NCBI RefSeq assembly: GCF_943193015.1 | Contig: NZ_CALPCM010000001.1 | Span: forward strand, 186,001 to 250,000 | Source: Hominisplanchenecus_A murintestinalis | Lineage (GTDB): Bacteria; Bacillota; Clostridia; Lachnospirales; Lachnospiraceae | Reading direction: 5' to 3' | DNA length: 64,000 nucleotides | Shown here: one piece after another, positions 44,151 to 51,234 of the stretch | How the letters are laid out: every line of letters begins with the position of its first letter | How positions within the stretch are numbered: position 1 is the stretch's first letter | The notes under the pieces: model-generated | What the model saw: the letters and a program-made list of their open reading frames with translations, nothing else | What the model was told of the DNA's origin: nothing | Database searches by the model: none | Translations under genes and position numbers: made by a program

Positions 44151-45836
44151 TTACCTGTGATTATGCAGCAATTCATGCTCTTTCCCTTTCAGAAAGCCTT
44201 CATACAAGGAAGTAATCATCGGATTTTCATTACACTTTTTCACAACCGATACGCTGTCCGCATTGTAGATACCCTGCGTTCTGGCGTTTTTTGTCCGCTC
44301 TCCCGCCAGGCGCGGCTGTCCGCCTCCCATAATGCAGCCTCTGCGGCATGCCATGATTTCGATCAGGTGGTATTCTTTCTCGCCGCTTTGCACCTGTTCC
44401 ATGACTTTCTTTGCATTTGCCAGCCCGCTGGCTACGCACACCTTGATTTCCATTCCCTCATAAGGAACAGAAAATTCCCGGATAAATCCTTCACGCCGCA
44501 CTCCGCATTCTGCGATTTCTTCCAGAGTCGCCTTATCATGATCGGGCGCCAGCCTCCTGATAACTGCTTCTGTCACCCCACCGGTTACCCCAAAGATAAC
44601 TCCGCCGCCGGAACCAAAGCCAAACGGGATATCGGATGCTTCCGAATCTAAGTCCGCAAAATAAATGCCCGTAGTGCGTATCATTTCTATCAGCTCTGTC
44701 GTTGTGATAACGTAGTCGGTATCCTTCTCGCCCTTTGTATAGCTGTCCGGCCGCTCCGCTTCCATTTTCTTTGCCGTACACGGCATGAAAGAAACCATCA
44801 CAGTCGTTTTCCCTTTTCCGTTTTCCGGCTCTCGGAAATATTCTTTGACTACGGCAGACATCATTCCCTGCGGGGAACGGCAGGTCGATACATGTTCTTT
44901 GAAATCAGGGAATTGGTTGTCCACAAATTTCACCCACGCCGGGCAGCAGGAAGTGAGAAGCGGCAGTTTCCCACCGTTCTTCACGCGGTCAAGGAATTCT
45001 GCGGATTCTTCCATAATCGTCAAGTCGGCGCTGAACGTCGTATCATACACTTCATCAAATCCCATGCGGTGCAGCACGTTTACGATTTTCCCCATCACGC
45101 TCCTGCCCTTCGGAAGTCCAAAAGCATCGCCCACTGCCACCCGGACTGCCGGAGCTACCTGAGCTACCACGCGCACATTCGGGTCTGCCAGCGCATCCCA
45201 TACCGCGTCTTTATCGGACTTGATGCTGATAGCCCCTGTCGGGCAGAATACACGGCACTGTCCGCAGTTCACACATTCCGTGGTGGCGATTGGCCGTTCA
45301 AAAGCAGTCATAACCATCGCGTCAGAGCCGCGGTTCGCGAACCCGAGTATGCCGACTCCCTGCAGTTCCTCACAGACGCGCACACAGTTCCCGCATAGTA
45401 TACACTTATTCGGGTCGCGTACGATGGATGGAGAACTGATATCCAAAGGGCGTTTTTCTTTATAATTTTCAAATCTTACATTTGTTACGTTAAAGCGGTG
45501 CGCCAGGGTCTGCAGATTACAGTCGCCGCTCTTCACGCATGTGGTACAGTCCCGGCAGTGCGCCGCAAGCAGCAGCTCAATAATTAATTTTCTGTATTTT
45601 TTCAATTTCCCGGTATTCGTATAAATTACCATACCGTCCCGGGGTTCTTCCGAGCAGGATGCAAACATCCGCCCCCGGTCATCCTCTACCGTGCACAGGC
45701 GGCATGCGCCGAACGTGGAAAGCTCAGAATGATAGCAGAGTGTCGGAATGTCAATGCCTGCTTTCCGGATAATGGTTAGGACATTTTTTTCATCGGTAAA
45801 TTCTACTTTTCTACCGTCAATTGTAATCGTTCCCAT
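44151..45836 (-). CDS. hydA: [FeFe] hydrogenase catalytic subunit, group A (HydA)
   Basis: Catalyses H2 oxidation/proton reduction as part of a NAD- and ferredoxin-linked bifurcating complex. From the N-terminus: a [2Fe-2S] domain (CRLC region), the His-Cys3 cluster HCRDCTTC near residue 95, two [4Fe-4S] ferredoxin motifs (CILCGNCVRVC, CVNCGQCRVFC), then the H-cluster motifs TSCCPAW, MPCTAKK and ACRRGCIMGGGQP. 561 residues, so it lacks the extra C-terminal ferredoxin domain of longer HydA proteins. Downstream of hydB by 10 nt. Maturases HydEFG are not in the window. Confidence 0.95.
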   Translation of the reverse strand: MGTITIDGRKVEFTDEKNVLTIIRKAGIDIPTLCYHSELSTFGACRLCTVEDDRGRMFASCSEEPRDGMVIYTNTGKLKKYRKLIIELLLAAHCRDCTTCVKSGDCNLQTLAHRFNVTNVRFENYKEKRPLDISSPSIVRDPNKCILCGNCVRVCEELQGVGILGFANRGSDAMVMTAFERPIATTECVNCGQCRVFCPTGAISIKSDKDAVWDALADPNVRVVAQVAPAVRVAVGDAFGLPKGRSVMGKIVNVLHRMGFDEVYDTTFSADLTIMEESAEFLDRVKNGGKLPLLTSCCPAWVKFVDNQFPDFKEHVSTCRSPQGMMSAVVKEYFREPENGKGKTTVMVSFMPCTAKKMEAERPDSYTKGEKDTDYVITTTELIEMIRTTGIYFADLDSEASDIPFGFGSGGGVIFGVTGGVTEAVIRRLAPDHDKATLEEIAECGVRREGFIREFSVPYEGMEIKVCVASGLANAKKVMEQVQSGEKEYHLIEIMACRRGCIMGGGQPRLAGERTKNARTQGIYNADSVSVVKKCNENPMITSLYEGFLKGKEHELLHNHR

Positions 45837-45846
45837 ATTCGCCCTC

Positions 45847-47727
45847 CTATGCTTCTATATAAATCGCATCAAATGCACAGTTGTCTTTACATGCTTCACA
45901 TTTAATACAGATGTCCGGATTAATGTGGTAACACTGTTTGCGCACACCTGTAATCGCCCCCACAGGGCAATTCCTGGCACATTTGCCGCAGCCCTTGCAA
46001 TACTCTGGATTGATGACAAAGCGGCGCATTGCCGTACATACTTTCGCCTTACACTTTTTCTCTGCAATATGCTCTTCATATTCGTCACGGAACAGCCGCA
46101 GGGTACTCAGCACCGGAAGCGGCGCGCTTTTACCCAATCCGCACAGCGCCATGCTCTTGACCATTTCAGCCAGCTCTTCCAGTCTGTCTAAATCCTCCGC
46201 TTCTCCTTTTCCGTCCACGATTTTCTCCAGAATCTCCAGCATACGTTTTGTTCCTTCCCTGCAGGGAACACATTTTCCGCAGGACTCCCTCTGGGTAAAA
46301 CTCATGAAAAATCTGGCGACTTCAACCATGCAGGTATGTTCATCCATAACCACTAAACCGCCGGAACCAATAATCGCACCAAATTTTTTGATGGATTCAA
46401 AGTCCAGGGGAATATCCAGGTGCTGCTCTGTCAGGCAGCCGCCGGAAGGACCGCCAATCTGTACAGCCTTGAATTTTCCTCCGTCTTTCATTCCGCCGCC
46501 GATGTCAAAAATAATTTCTCTGAGCGTGGTTCCCATAGGCACTTCAATTAATCCGGTGTTCTGGATAGAGCCTGTCAGGGAAAATGTCTTTGTCCCAGGC
46601 GTGTCCTCTGTACCGATGCTGCGATACCAGTCCGCGCCGTTTAATACAATCTTTGGCACGTTTGCATAGGTTTCCACATTATTCAGAACCGTCGGTTTCG
46701 CCCACAGTCCTTTTTCTACCGTACGAGGAGGCTTTACGCGGGGCATTCCCCGGTTTCCTTCGATAGAAGCTGTCAGCGCGCTTCCTTCACCGCACACAAA
46801 CGCTCCTGCTCCCCGGTTGATATGCATATGAAAGCTGAAATCCGTACCAAGAATATTGCTGCCCAGCATATGGCGTTTTTCAAGCTCTGTGATGGCATGT
46901 TTCAGCCTTGATACAGACATGGGATATTCTGCACGCACATATATGTATCCGTTTGCAGAGCCTACCGCATACCCTGCAATCATCATTCCTTCTATCAGTT
47001 TATAAGGGTCGCCCTCCATCACAGAACCATCCATGAATGCCCCCGGATCGCCTTCGTCACCATTACAAACCACATAGCGCTCGTTCTCCGGCTGGCTGGC
47101 TGCCTGTTTCCATTTCCGTCCTGCCGGGAAACCGCCGCCGCCCCGTCCCCGCAGCCCTGAACGGTCGACAGCATCTGCGACTTCTTCCGGCGTCATCTCA
47201 AACAACGCTTTCTGGAATGCCTGAAAACCGCCGCCAGCCAGATATTCGTCAAAGGATTCTGCGTCAAACTTTCCGCAGTTTTCCAATACGACTCTTGTCT
47301 GTTTCGATATAAACGGAATCTCCTCCGGGCTTTTGTAGCGAAAGCCTTTCTGTTCATATAAAAGGCTTTCTACCACATCATCCCCTTCTACAGAACGTTC
47401 AAAAATTTCTTTACAATTGCTTAGCTGAACCTTCGTATACTGTACAATTTTATCTCCTTTTTGGATACGCACCAGGGGGCCCAGTTCACATACGCCCTGG
47501 CATCCTGTCTTCTTCACTCCCAGGTGAGCTTTGTCATCATGCGGCCGGAAATCCACGGTTACCTCTGGAGTATCTTTTGCGATTTTCAGAAACTCTTCAT
47601 AAATCTTCTGAGAACCAGTCGCAATACATCCTGTTCCTGAGCAGACAAGGATTCTGCAGGCATAGGAAGCCATTTCCTGCTCCGCTGCTTCACGGCTCTT
47701 TCTTAATTCTTCCCTGTTTTCAATCAT
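45847..47727 (-). CDS. hydB: NADH-binding flavoprotein subunit of bifurcating hydrogenase (HydB, NuoF-like)
   Basis: Electron-input/output subunit with FMN. The N-terminal thioredoxin-like [2Fe-2S] region has VCSGTGC and CQGVCE; the NuoF core has GRGGGGFPAGRKW (FMN/NAD-binding) and ESCGKCVPCREGT (4Fe-4S); two ferredoxin motifs, CKGCGKCARNC and CIKCEACKDNC, end the protein. About 627 residues. ATG at 47727 has GAGAGG 8 nt upstream and overlaps the hydC stop by 8 nt; ATG at 47733 is too close to the SD. Confidence 0.95.
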   Translation of the reverse strand: MIENREELRKSREAAEQEMASYACRILVCSGTGCIATGSQKIYEEFLKIAKDTPEVTVDFRPHDDKAHLGVKKTGCQGVCELGPLVRIQKGDKIVQYTKVQLSNCKEIFERSVEGDDVVESLLYEQKGFRYKSPEEIPFISKQTRVVLENCGKFDAESFDEYLAGGGFQAFQKALFEMTPEEVADAVDRSGLRGRGGGGFPAGRKWKQAASQPENERYVVCNGDEGDPGAFMDGSVMEGDPYKLIEGMMIAGYAVGSANGYIYVRAEYPMSVSRLKHAITELEKRHMLGSNILGTDFSFHMHINRGAGAFVCGEGSALTASIEGNRGMPRVKPPRTVEKGLWAKPTVLNNVETYANVPKIVLNGADWYRSIGTEDTPGTKTFSLTGSIQNTGLIEVPMGTTLREIIFDIGGGMKDGGKFKAVQIGGPSGGCLTEQHLDIPLDFESIKKFGAIIGSGGLVVMDEHTCMVEVARFFMSFTQRESCGKCVPCREGTKRMLEILEKIVDGKGEAEDLDRLEELAEMVKSMALCGLGKSAPLPVLSTLRLFRDEYEEHIAEKKCKAKVCTAMRRFVINPEYCKGCGKCARNCPVGAITGVRKQCYHINPDICIKCEACKDNCAFDAIYIEA

Positions 47728-48202
47728 CTGCATCACCTCTCAATTCTCGAATCAGCTCCAGTACTTTTTCCGGCGTCATGCGGGGATGGACGTCCTCATT
47801 TACCATAACCGCAGGCGCCAGCCCGCACGCCCCGAGGCAGGAGACCGTTTCTACTGTAAACATCATGTCATCCGTCGTGTGTTTCTTTGCACTCAGCCCA
47901 AGCTCTTTTTGAAATGCCTCCAGGATAGGAATCGATTTCCTCACATGACAGGCTGTACCATCGCAGACCTTTATGATATATTTCCCCTTCGCTTCAAAAG
48001 AAAAATTCTCATAAAATGTGGCAACACTGTAAGCTTTGGCTTCTGTGATTCCAATCTGCCCTGCGACATAGGTGAGTAATTCTCCCGGCAGATAACGGTA
48101 TATACCCTGGATATCCTGCATAATTGGAATCAGCGAAGCAGGCTTTTTTCCATAAAAAGCAATAATTTCATCTGCCTTTTCATAATAAGTTTGATCCAGC
48201 AT
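47720..48202 (-). CDS. hydC: NuoE-like [2Fe-2S] subunit of bifurcating hydrogenase (HydC)
   Basis: Small thioredoxin-fold subunit that shuttles electrons within the HydABC complex. The four [2Fe-2S] Cys are in CDGTACHV and CLGACG, at the usual spacing; IQGIYRYLP is the NuoE signature. 160 residues. SD AAAGGAGG precedes ATG at 48202. It is the first gene of hydCBA and has its own promoter. Confidence 0.95.
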   Translation of the reverse strand: MLDQTYYEKADEIIAFYGKKPASLIPIMQDIQGIYRYLPGELLTYVAGQIGITEAKAYSVATFYENFSFEAKGKYIIKVCDGTACHVRKSIPILEAFQKELGLSAKKHTTDDMMFTVETVSCLGACGLAPAVMVNEDVHPRMTPEKVLELIRELRGDADD

Positions 48203-48248
48203 TGTCTTGCCTCCTTTAGATAGATTTTCGTAACAACTTATGTTTCCT

Positions 48249-48277
48249 ATTATACTTTATATTTGCAGTTTTCACAA
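48249..48277 (-). promoter_or_regulatory. predicted SigA promoter of hydCBA
   Basis: -35 TTGTGA (48272-48277), 17-nt spacer, -10 TATAAT (48249-48254) on the minus strand, about 45 nt before hydC. It makes hydCBA independent of the upstream cobalamin riboswitch transcript. Confidence 0.7.
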
Positions 48278-48318
48278 TAATATTTTTCGAATTATCATTT
48301 GATTTCGCTGCTATTTTT

Positions 48319-48534
48319 CTAATTTTTTATCAATATACGTGATTTTTTTAACAAAAATACAGCACACCCTCGCTTCTGCCTGTAATACCAATCAGAAAGC
48401 TTCGGATGTGCTGTGCACTGCTTAGGAACAGGCTGCGGAATACCTGTTCCCGAAGGAGGTAGTTCAAGCTGCGGCTCTATAGGAACCTCAGCTTTTTTTG
48501 TGTATTTAATAAAAACGCAGCGAGAATCATTCAC
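48319..48534 (-). CDS. doubtful small Cys/Pro-rich ORF downstream of the cobalamin riboswitch
   Basis: 72 codons from GTG at 48534 with no good SD. The product has Cys residues, a Pro-rich middle (EPQLELPPSGTGIPQPVPK) and a basic end. The same frame stays open for 18 codons upstream of any ATG, GTG or TTG, adding further Cys-containing sequence (CPALNVCKGKQACFYL), while a second frame has ATG at 48583 reading MSCVKCLQG and stop. This pattern fits a real Cys-rich gene with a frameshift, or chance. A hairpin with T-run at 48353-48414 falls inside the ORF, which argues against full-length translation. Function unknown. Confidence 0.3.
   Translation of the reverse strand: MNDSRCVFIKYTKKAEVPIEPQLELPPSGTGIPQPVPKQCTAHPKLSDWYYRQKRGCAVFLLKKSRILIKN
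48353..48414 (-). terminator. candidate terminator of the riboswitch transcript
   Basis: ACAGCACA pairs with TGTGCTGT, with an inner GCTTTCTG/CAGAAGC helix, and ATTTTTG follows on the minus strand. Another hairpin, GGAACAGG/CCTGTTCC, lies just 5' of it at 48425-48450. Confidence 0.6.
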
Positions 48535-48539
48535 TAAGT

Positions 48540-48567
48540 AAAAACATGCCTGCTTACCCTTGCAGAC
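48540..48567 (-). terminator. candidate riboswitch-controlled terminator
   Basis: GTCTGC and GCAGGC (one G-U pair) form a short stem followed by ATGTTTTTAC on the minus strand, about 65 nt after the aptamer. A 9-bp hairpin, CAGGACATA/TATGTCCTG (48576-48598), precedes it and could be part of the expression platform. Confidence 0.45.
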
Positions 48568-48631
48568 ATTTAACGCAGGACATACCTCTTATGTCCTGAA
48601 TGGATGTTAAACTTTACGCGGAAGCCCATCT

Positions 48632-48801
48632 CACATATAAAGCAGGTTTCCTGACTTACAGATCATTACGCTGTCCCGCCTTCTCACAAATGGGTATGCA
48701 ATGGACTTATGGAACAGAATTCCCTGAATACAGTGACCGGATCGCTCAGGACTCTCACCTGATTCCCTTTTCAGGAGCAAATACCCCTGCACTTCATATG
48801 G
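48632..48801 (-). ncRNA. cobalamin riboswitch aptamer
   Basis: Read on the minus strand it has the B12-box TGTAAGTCAGGAAACCTGC at its 3' end, GGGAATCAGGTGAGAGTCC in the core, GGTCACTGTA, GAAGGCGGGACAG and closing P1 arms (CATATGAAGTGCAGG with CCTGCTTTATATG), in the order of known cobalamin aptamers. It has its own promoter and lies between folD and hydC, both on the same strand. Confidence 0.9.
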
Positions 48802-48823
48802 CAATATTAAATTACACATCTAT

Positions 48824-48852
48824 ATCCTACTAGCCTGGTAGTAATTTGTCAA
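48824..48852 (-). promoter_or_regulatory. predicted SigA promoter of the cobalamin riboswitch
   Basis: -35 TTGACA (48847-48852), 17-nt spacer, -10 TAGGAT (48824-48829) on the minus strand, just after the folD terminator. A start site near 48817 would leave a short 5' end before P1. Confidence 0.65.
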
Positions 48853-48895
48853 TCTTTATTTTTTATGATTGGTTTTAAGAAAATCATGAATCGTA

Positions 48896-48934
48896 AAAAT
48901 TCCCCGCAGCCATTTAAACGCCGCGGGGAATTTT
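48896..48934 (-). terminator. folD terminator
   Basis: AAAATTCCCCGC and GCGGGGAATTTT form a 12-bp stem with a T-run on the minus strand, 30 nt after the folD stop. It marks the end of the Wood-Ljungdahl transcript. Confidence 0.9.
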
Positions 48935-48963
48935 CTAAAACATCAGTTCCATCAGTAATCCTG

Positions 48964-49815
48964 CTATTTACTTGCCTTCTCTGCCGCTTCTACTACATGC
49001 CCTACCAGCACGGAGGTAGTTACGCTTCCAACGCCGCCAGGTACGGGAGTGATGGCATCTACGATTGGCTCTACTTTTGCATAGTCTACGTCACCGCAGA
49101 GTTTTCCTTCTTCATTTACATTGATACCTACGTCAATAATAATCTGTCCCGGCCTTACATAAGAATCGTCAACTACTCCTGCGCGTCCGGCAGCCACGAT
49201 TACGATATCGGCCTCTTTTACTACAGACGGCATATCTACAGTCCTCGTGTGGCATACGGTCACAGTCGCATTTTTCTTAATCAGCATCATGGCGGCAGGT
49301 TTTCCTACAACCAGAGAACGTCCTACAACCACCGCCTTTTTCCCCGTGCAGTCAATTCCGTAGTAATCCAGAATTTCCATACATGCCTGCGGCGTACATG
49401 GCGGATAACCCAGGTCTTTTCCTGTAAATACGCCGGCCATAGAGCCGTCTGTCATACAGTCTACGTCTTTTGCCGGGTCAAGCGCCTGCTCAATCTCATT
49501 CTGATTTAAATGTTTCGGGAGAGGACGGAATAAAAGTACTCCGTGGACAGATTCATCGTTGTTCACTTCGTCAATTACTGCAAGCACCTGCTCCTGCGTT
49601 GCATCTGCCGGAAGAAGGTATTTCTTATATTCCACGCCCAGCTTCTCGCAGCGCTTTGTAGCTCCCCTTTCATATGACAGGTCGCTCTCGTTTTCACCGA
49701 CACGCACAATTCCAAGCGTTGGCTTAATTCCTTTTTCATTCAGCTTCTGGGCTTTTGCAATAATGCGCTCATTCAGAGCCGCTACGACTTCTTTTCCTAA
49801 CAATTGTTTTGCCAT
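48964..49815 (-). CDS. folD: methylenetetrahydrofolate dehydrogenase / methenyl-THF cyclohydrolase
   Basis: Methyl-branch enzyme interconverting methenyl-, methylene- and formyl-THF. The N-terminal catalytic motif is YKKYLLPAD (Tyr/Lys region), and the Rossmann motif VVGRSLVVGKPAAMML lies near residue 160, with GVGSVTTSVLVGHVVEAA at the C-terminus. 283 residues, complete. SD AAAGGAGAG. It is the last gene of the cluster, 13 nt after fchA; in acetogens this pair splits the dehydrogenase and cyclohydrolase work. Confidence 0.96.
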   Translation of the reverse strand: MAKQLLGKEVVAALNERIIAKAQKLNEKGIKPTLGIVRVGENESDLSYERGATKRCEKLGVEYKKYLLPADATQEQVLAVIDEVNNDESVHGVLLFRPLPKHLNQNEIEQALDPAKDVDCMTDGSMAGVFTGKDLGYPPCTPQACMEILDYYGIDCTGKKAVVVGRSLVVGKPAAMMLIKKNATVTVCHTRTVDMPSVVKEADIVIVAAGRAGVVDDSYVRPGQIIIDVGINVNEEGKLCGDVDYAKVEPIVDAITPVPGGVGSVTTSVLVGHVVEAAEKASK

Positions 49816-49828
49816 GTTCCCTCTCCTT

Positions 49829-50458
49829 TTATTTCAATCTTCCAAGTACGCTGTTAAAGATTTCTTCTGCTTTCTTCGGATATTCCGCAAGCATAGCGTC
49901 AGCTTTTTTATTTAACTCTTCTGCATATTCTCTGTTTTTCATGGATTTTGTATTGATATATACGTTCAGGGAAGCGCCCTCAAGCGCTGCTTTGCAGAAC
50001 GCTGCTCCAACTCCGGCGTCGCTGATTGCCAGCGCGGAACCTTTTGCGGCAAATTCGGCGATAATGTCGATAGCTTCGCAGCATTTCTCCATGATTTCCA
50101 TCGGAACAGAGCAGGCGTCTTTCAGCACGATTTCCATAACTCTGGCTTTCTCGGCCTTTTCCTCTTCTGTCTCTCTTGGCATTCCGTATGCTTTTGAAAG
50201 CGGTTCAAATACCTCCGCATCCCTCTCAATCAGCGTCAGCAAGTCAGCCTGGAGCTTATCGCATTTTGCTTTCAGCTCATACATCTCTGCTTCCACATCT
50301 GCATATTTTTTCTTGCCTACAGTCAGGCTGCCCACCATATTTCCAAGCGCTGTCCCAATAGCGCCTACAAGCGCAGATGCGCCGCCGCCACCCGGTACGG
50401 GCGCTTTTGATGCCAGCACTTCTACAAATTCATTACATGGTACTGTTGAAAACCCCAT
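49829..50458 (-). CDS. fchA: methenyltetrahydrofolate cyclohydrolase (FchA, cyclodeaminase family)
   Basis: Interconverts formyl-THF and methenyl-THF in the methyl branch. The family core VPGGGGASALVGAIGTALGNMVGSLT is at residues about 21-46 and the protein is otherwise helical. About 209 residues. ATG at 50458 has AGGAGG at 7 nt; the open frame extends 16 codons further without homology. Placed between the DUF3786 gene and folD. Confidence 0.9.
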   Translation of the reverse strand: MGFSTVPCNEFVEVLASKAPVPGGGGASALVGAIGTALGNMVGSLTVGKKKYADVEAEMYELKAKCDKLQADLLTLIERDAEVFEPLSKAYGMPRETEEEKAEKARVMEIVLKDACSVPMEIMEKCCEAIDIIAEFAAKGSALAISDAGVGAAFCKAALEGASLNVYINTKSMKNREYAEELNKKADAMLAEYPKKAEEIFNSVLGRLK

Positions 50459-50523
50459 TGTTCTACCTCCTGTTTTCAGTTCCTGCTGTCTGGCTTTGTG
50501 CTGCAAAAAGCCAGACCAGACTG

Positions 50524-51162
50524 TTAGATTTTCTTTAATGTATTGATCGATATATCCCCCACCACTGCCAAATCTTCCGTCTCAAAAGACAACGGGAAAT
50601 TATCAGAAAATAGTATCTGGGAGGACGGCGGAAATTCGTCATCTCCTGCCCACAAAATAAAGCGTACAAAATACTTATCCAGAAATTCAAATTCGTAAGC
50701 GGCGTCTCCCATATCCAGCTTTTTTGCCCCGATTTTTTCCATCTGCGCATGAAAAAGAGAAAGATTCGAACCATATCCAAACGCCAGGCGCATCATACAG
50801 CGTCCCTGAAACTGACGGAAATATACTTCTCCGTGGGGAACTTCCCGATAGGTCAGGAAATTTCCGCTTCCCGTGGATGACACACCTCTGGTCAGATAAC
50901 GCATCACCATGATTTTCGGCGGAATGCCATCCTCCATCGCTCCATATCCATGTCCTTCCGGGTCTGCTTTCCGTATCGTACATTCCGGCCATTTAATCAG
51001 AAAACGCTTCTGCATCATGTGCATTTCAAATTCCTGCGTTTCTTCATGCCAGGGAATACCTGTGCGCTGTGCTGCCTCCTGTGGGTTAAGCTTTCGAAAT
51101 TCCGCCAGATAATGCTCATAAGGGATGCGCTCTTTGTTGTCTTTTCCGTAGTCTATGTTCAT
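50524..51162 (-). CDS. DUF3786 domain-containing protein
   Basis: Function unknown. A 212-residue soluble protein with the segments RYLTRGVSSTGSGNFLTYREVP and YEFEFLDKYFVRFILWAGDDEFPPSSQILFSDN that I associate with DUF3786. Proteins of this domain occur near corrinoid and Wood-Ljungdahl genes, so a role in corrinoid protein handling or methyl transfer is a reasonable inference but nothing more. It has an SD AAGGAG at 51162 and lies 72 nt after acsV. Confidence 0.75.
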   Translation of the reverse strand: MNIDYGKDNKERIPYEHYLAEFRKLNPQEAAQRTGIPWHEETQEFEMHMMQKRFLIKWPECTIRKADPEGHGYGAMEDGIPPKIMVMRYLTRGVSSTGSGNFLTYREVPHGEVYFRQFQGRCMMRLAFGYGSNLSLFHAQMEKIGAKKLDMGDAAYEFEFLDKYFVRFILWAGDDEFPPSSQILFSDNFPLSFETEDLAVVGDISINTLKKI

Positions 51163-51234
51163 GGGTTACTCCTTCTCTTGCTGTTTCAAGCCTATCCTCT
51201 ATATTTTGTTGCTTTTAAGACCAAAGCACTGTTT

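Noticed and set aside
45938..46669. 243-codon open frame on the plus strand
   Set aside because: Antisense to hydB, with no recognisable domain.
48203..48829. Direct riboswitch control of hydCBA
   Set aside because: A good promoter at 48249-48277 and two terminator-like hairpins lie between the aptamer and hydC, so a direct link is less likely; readthrough remains possible.
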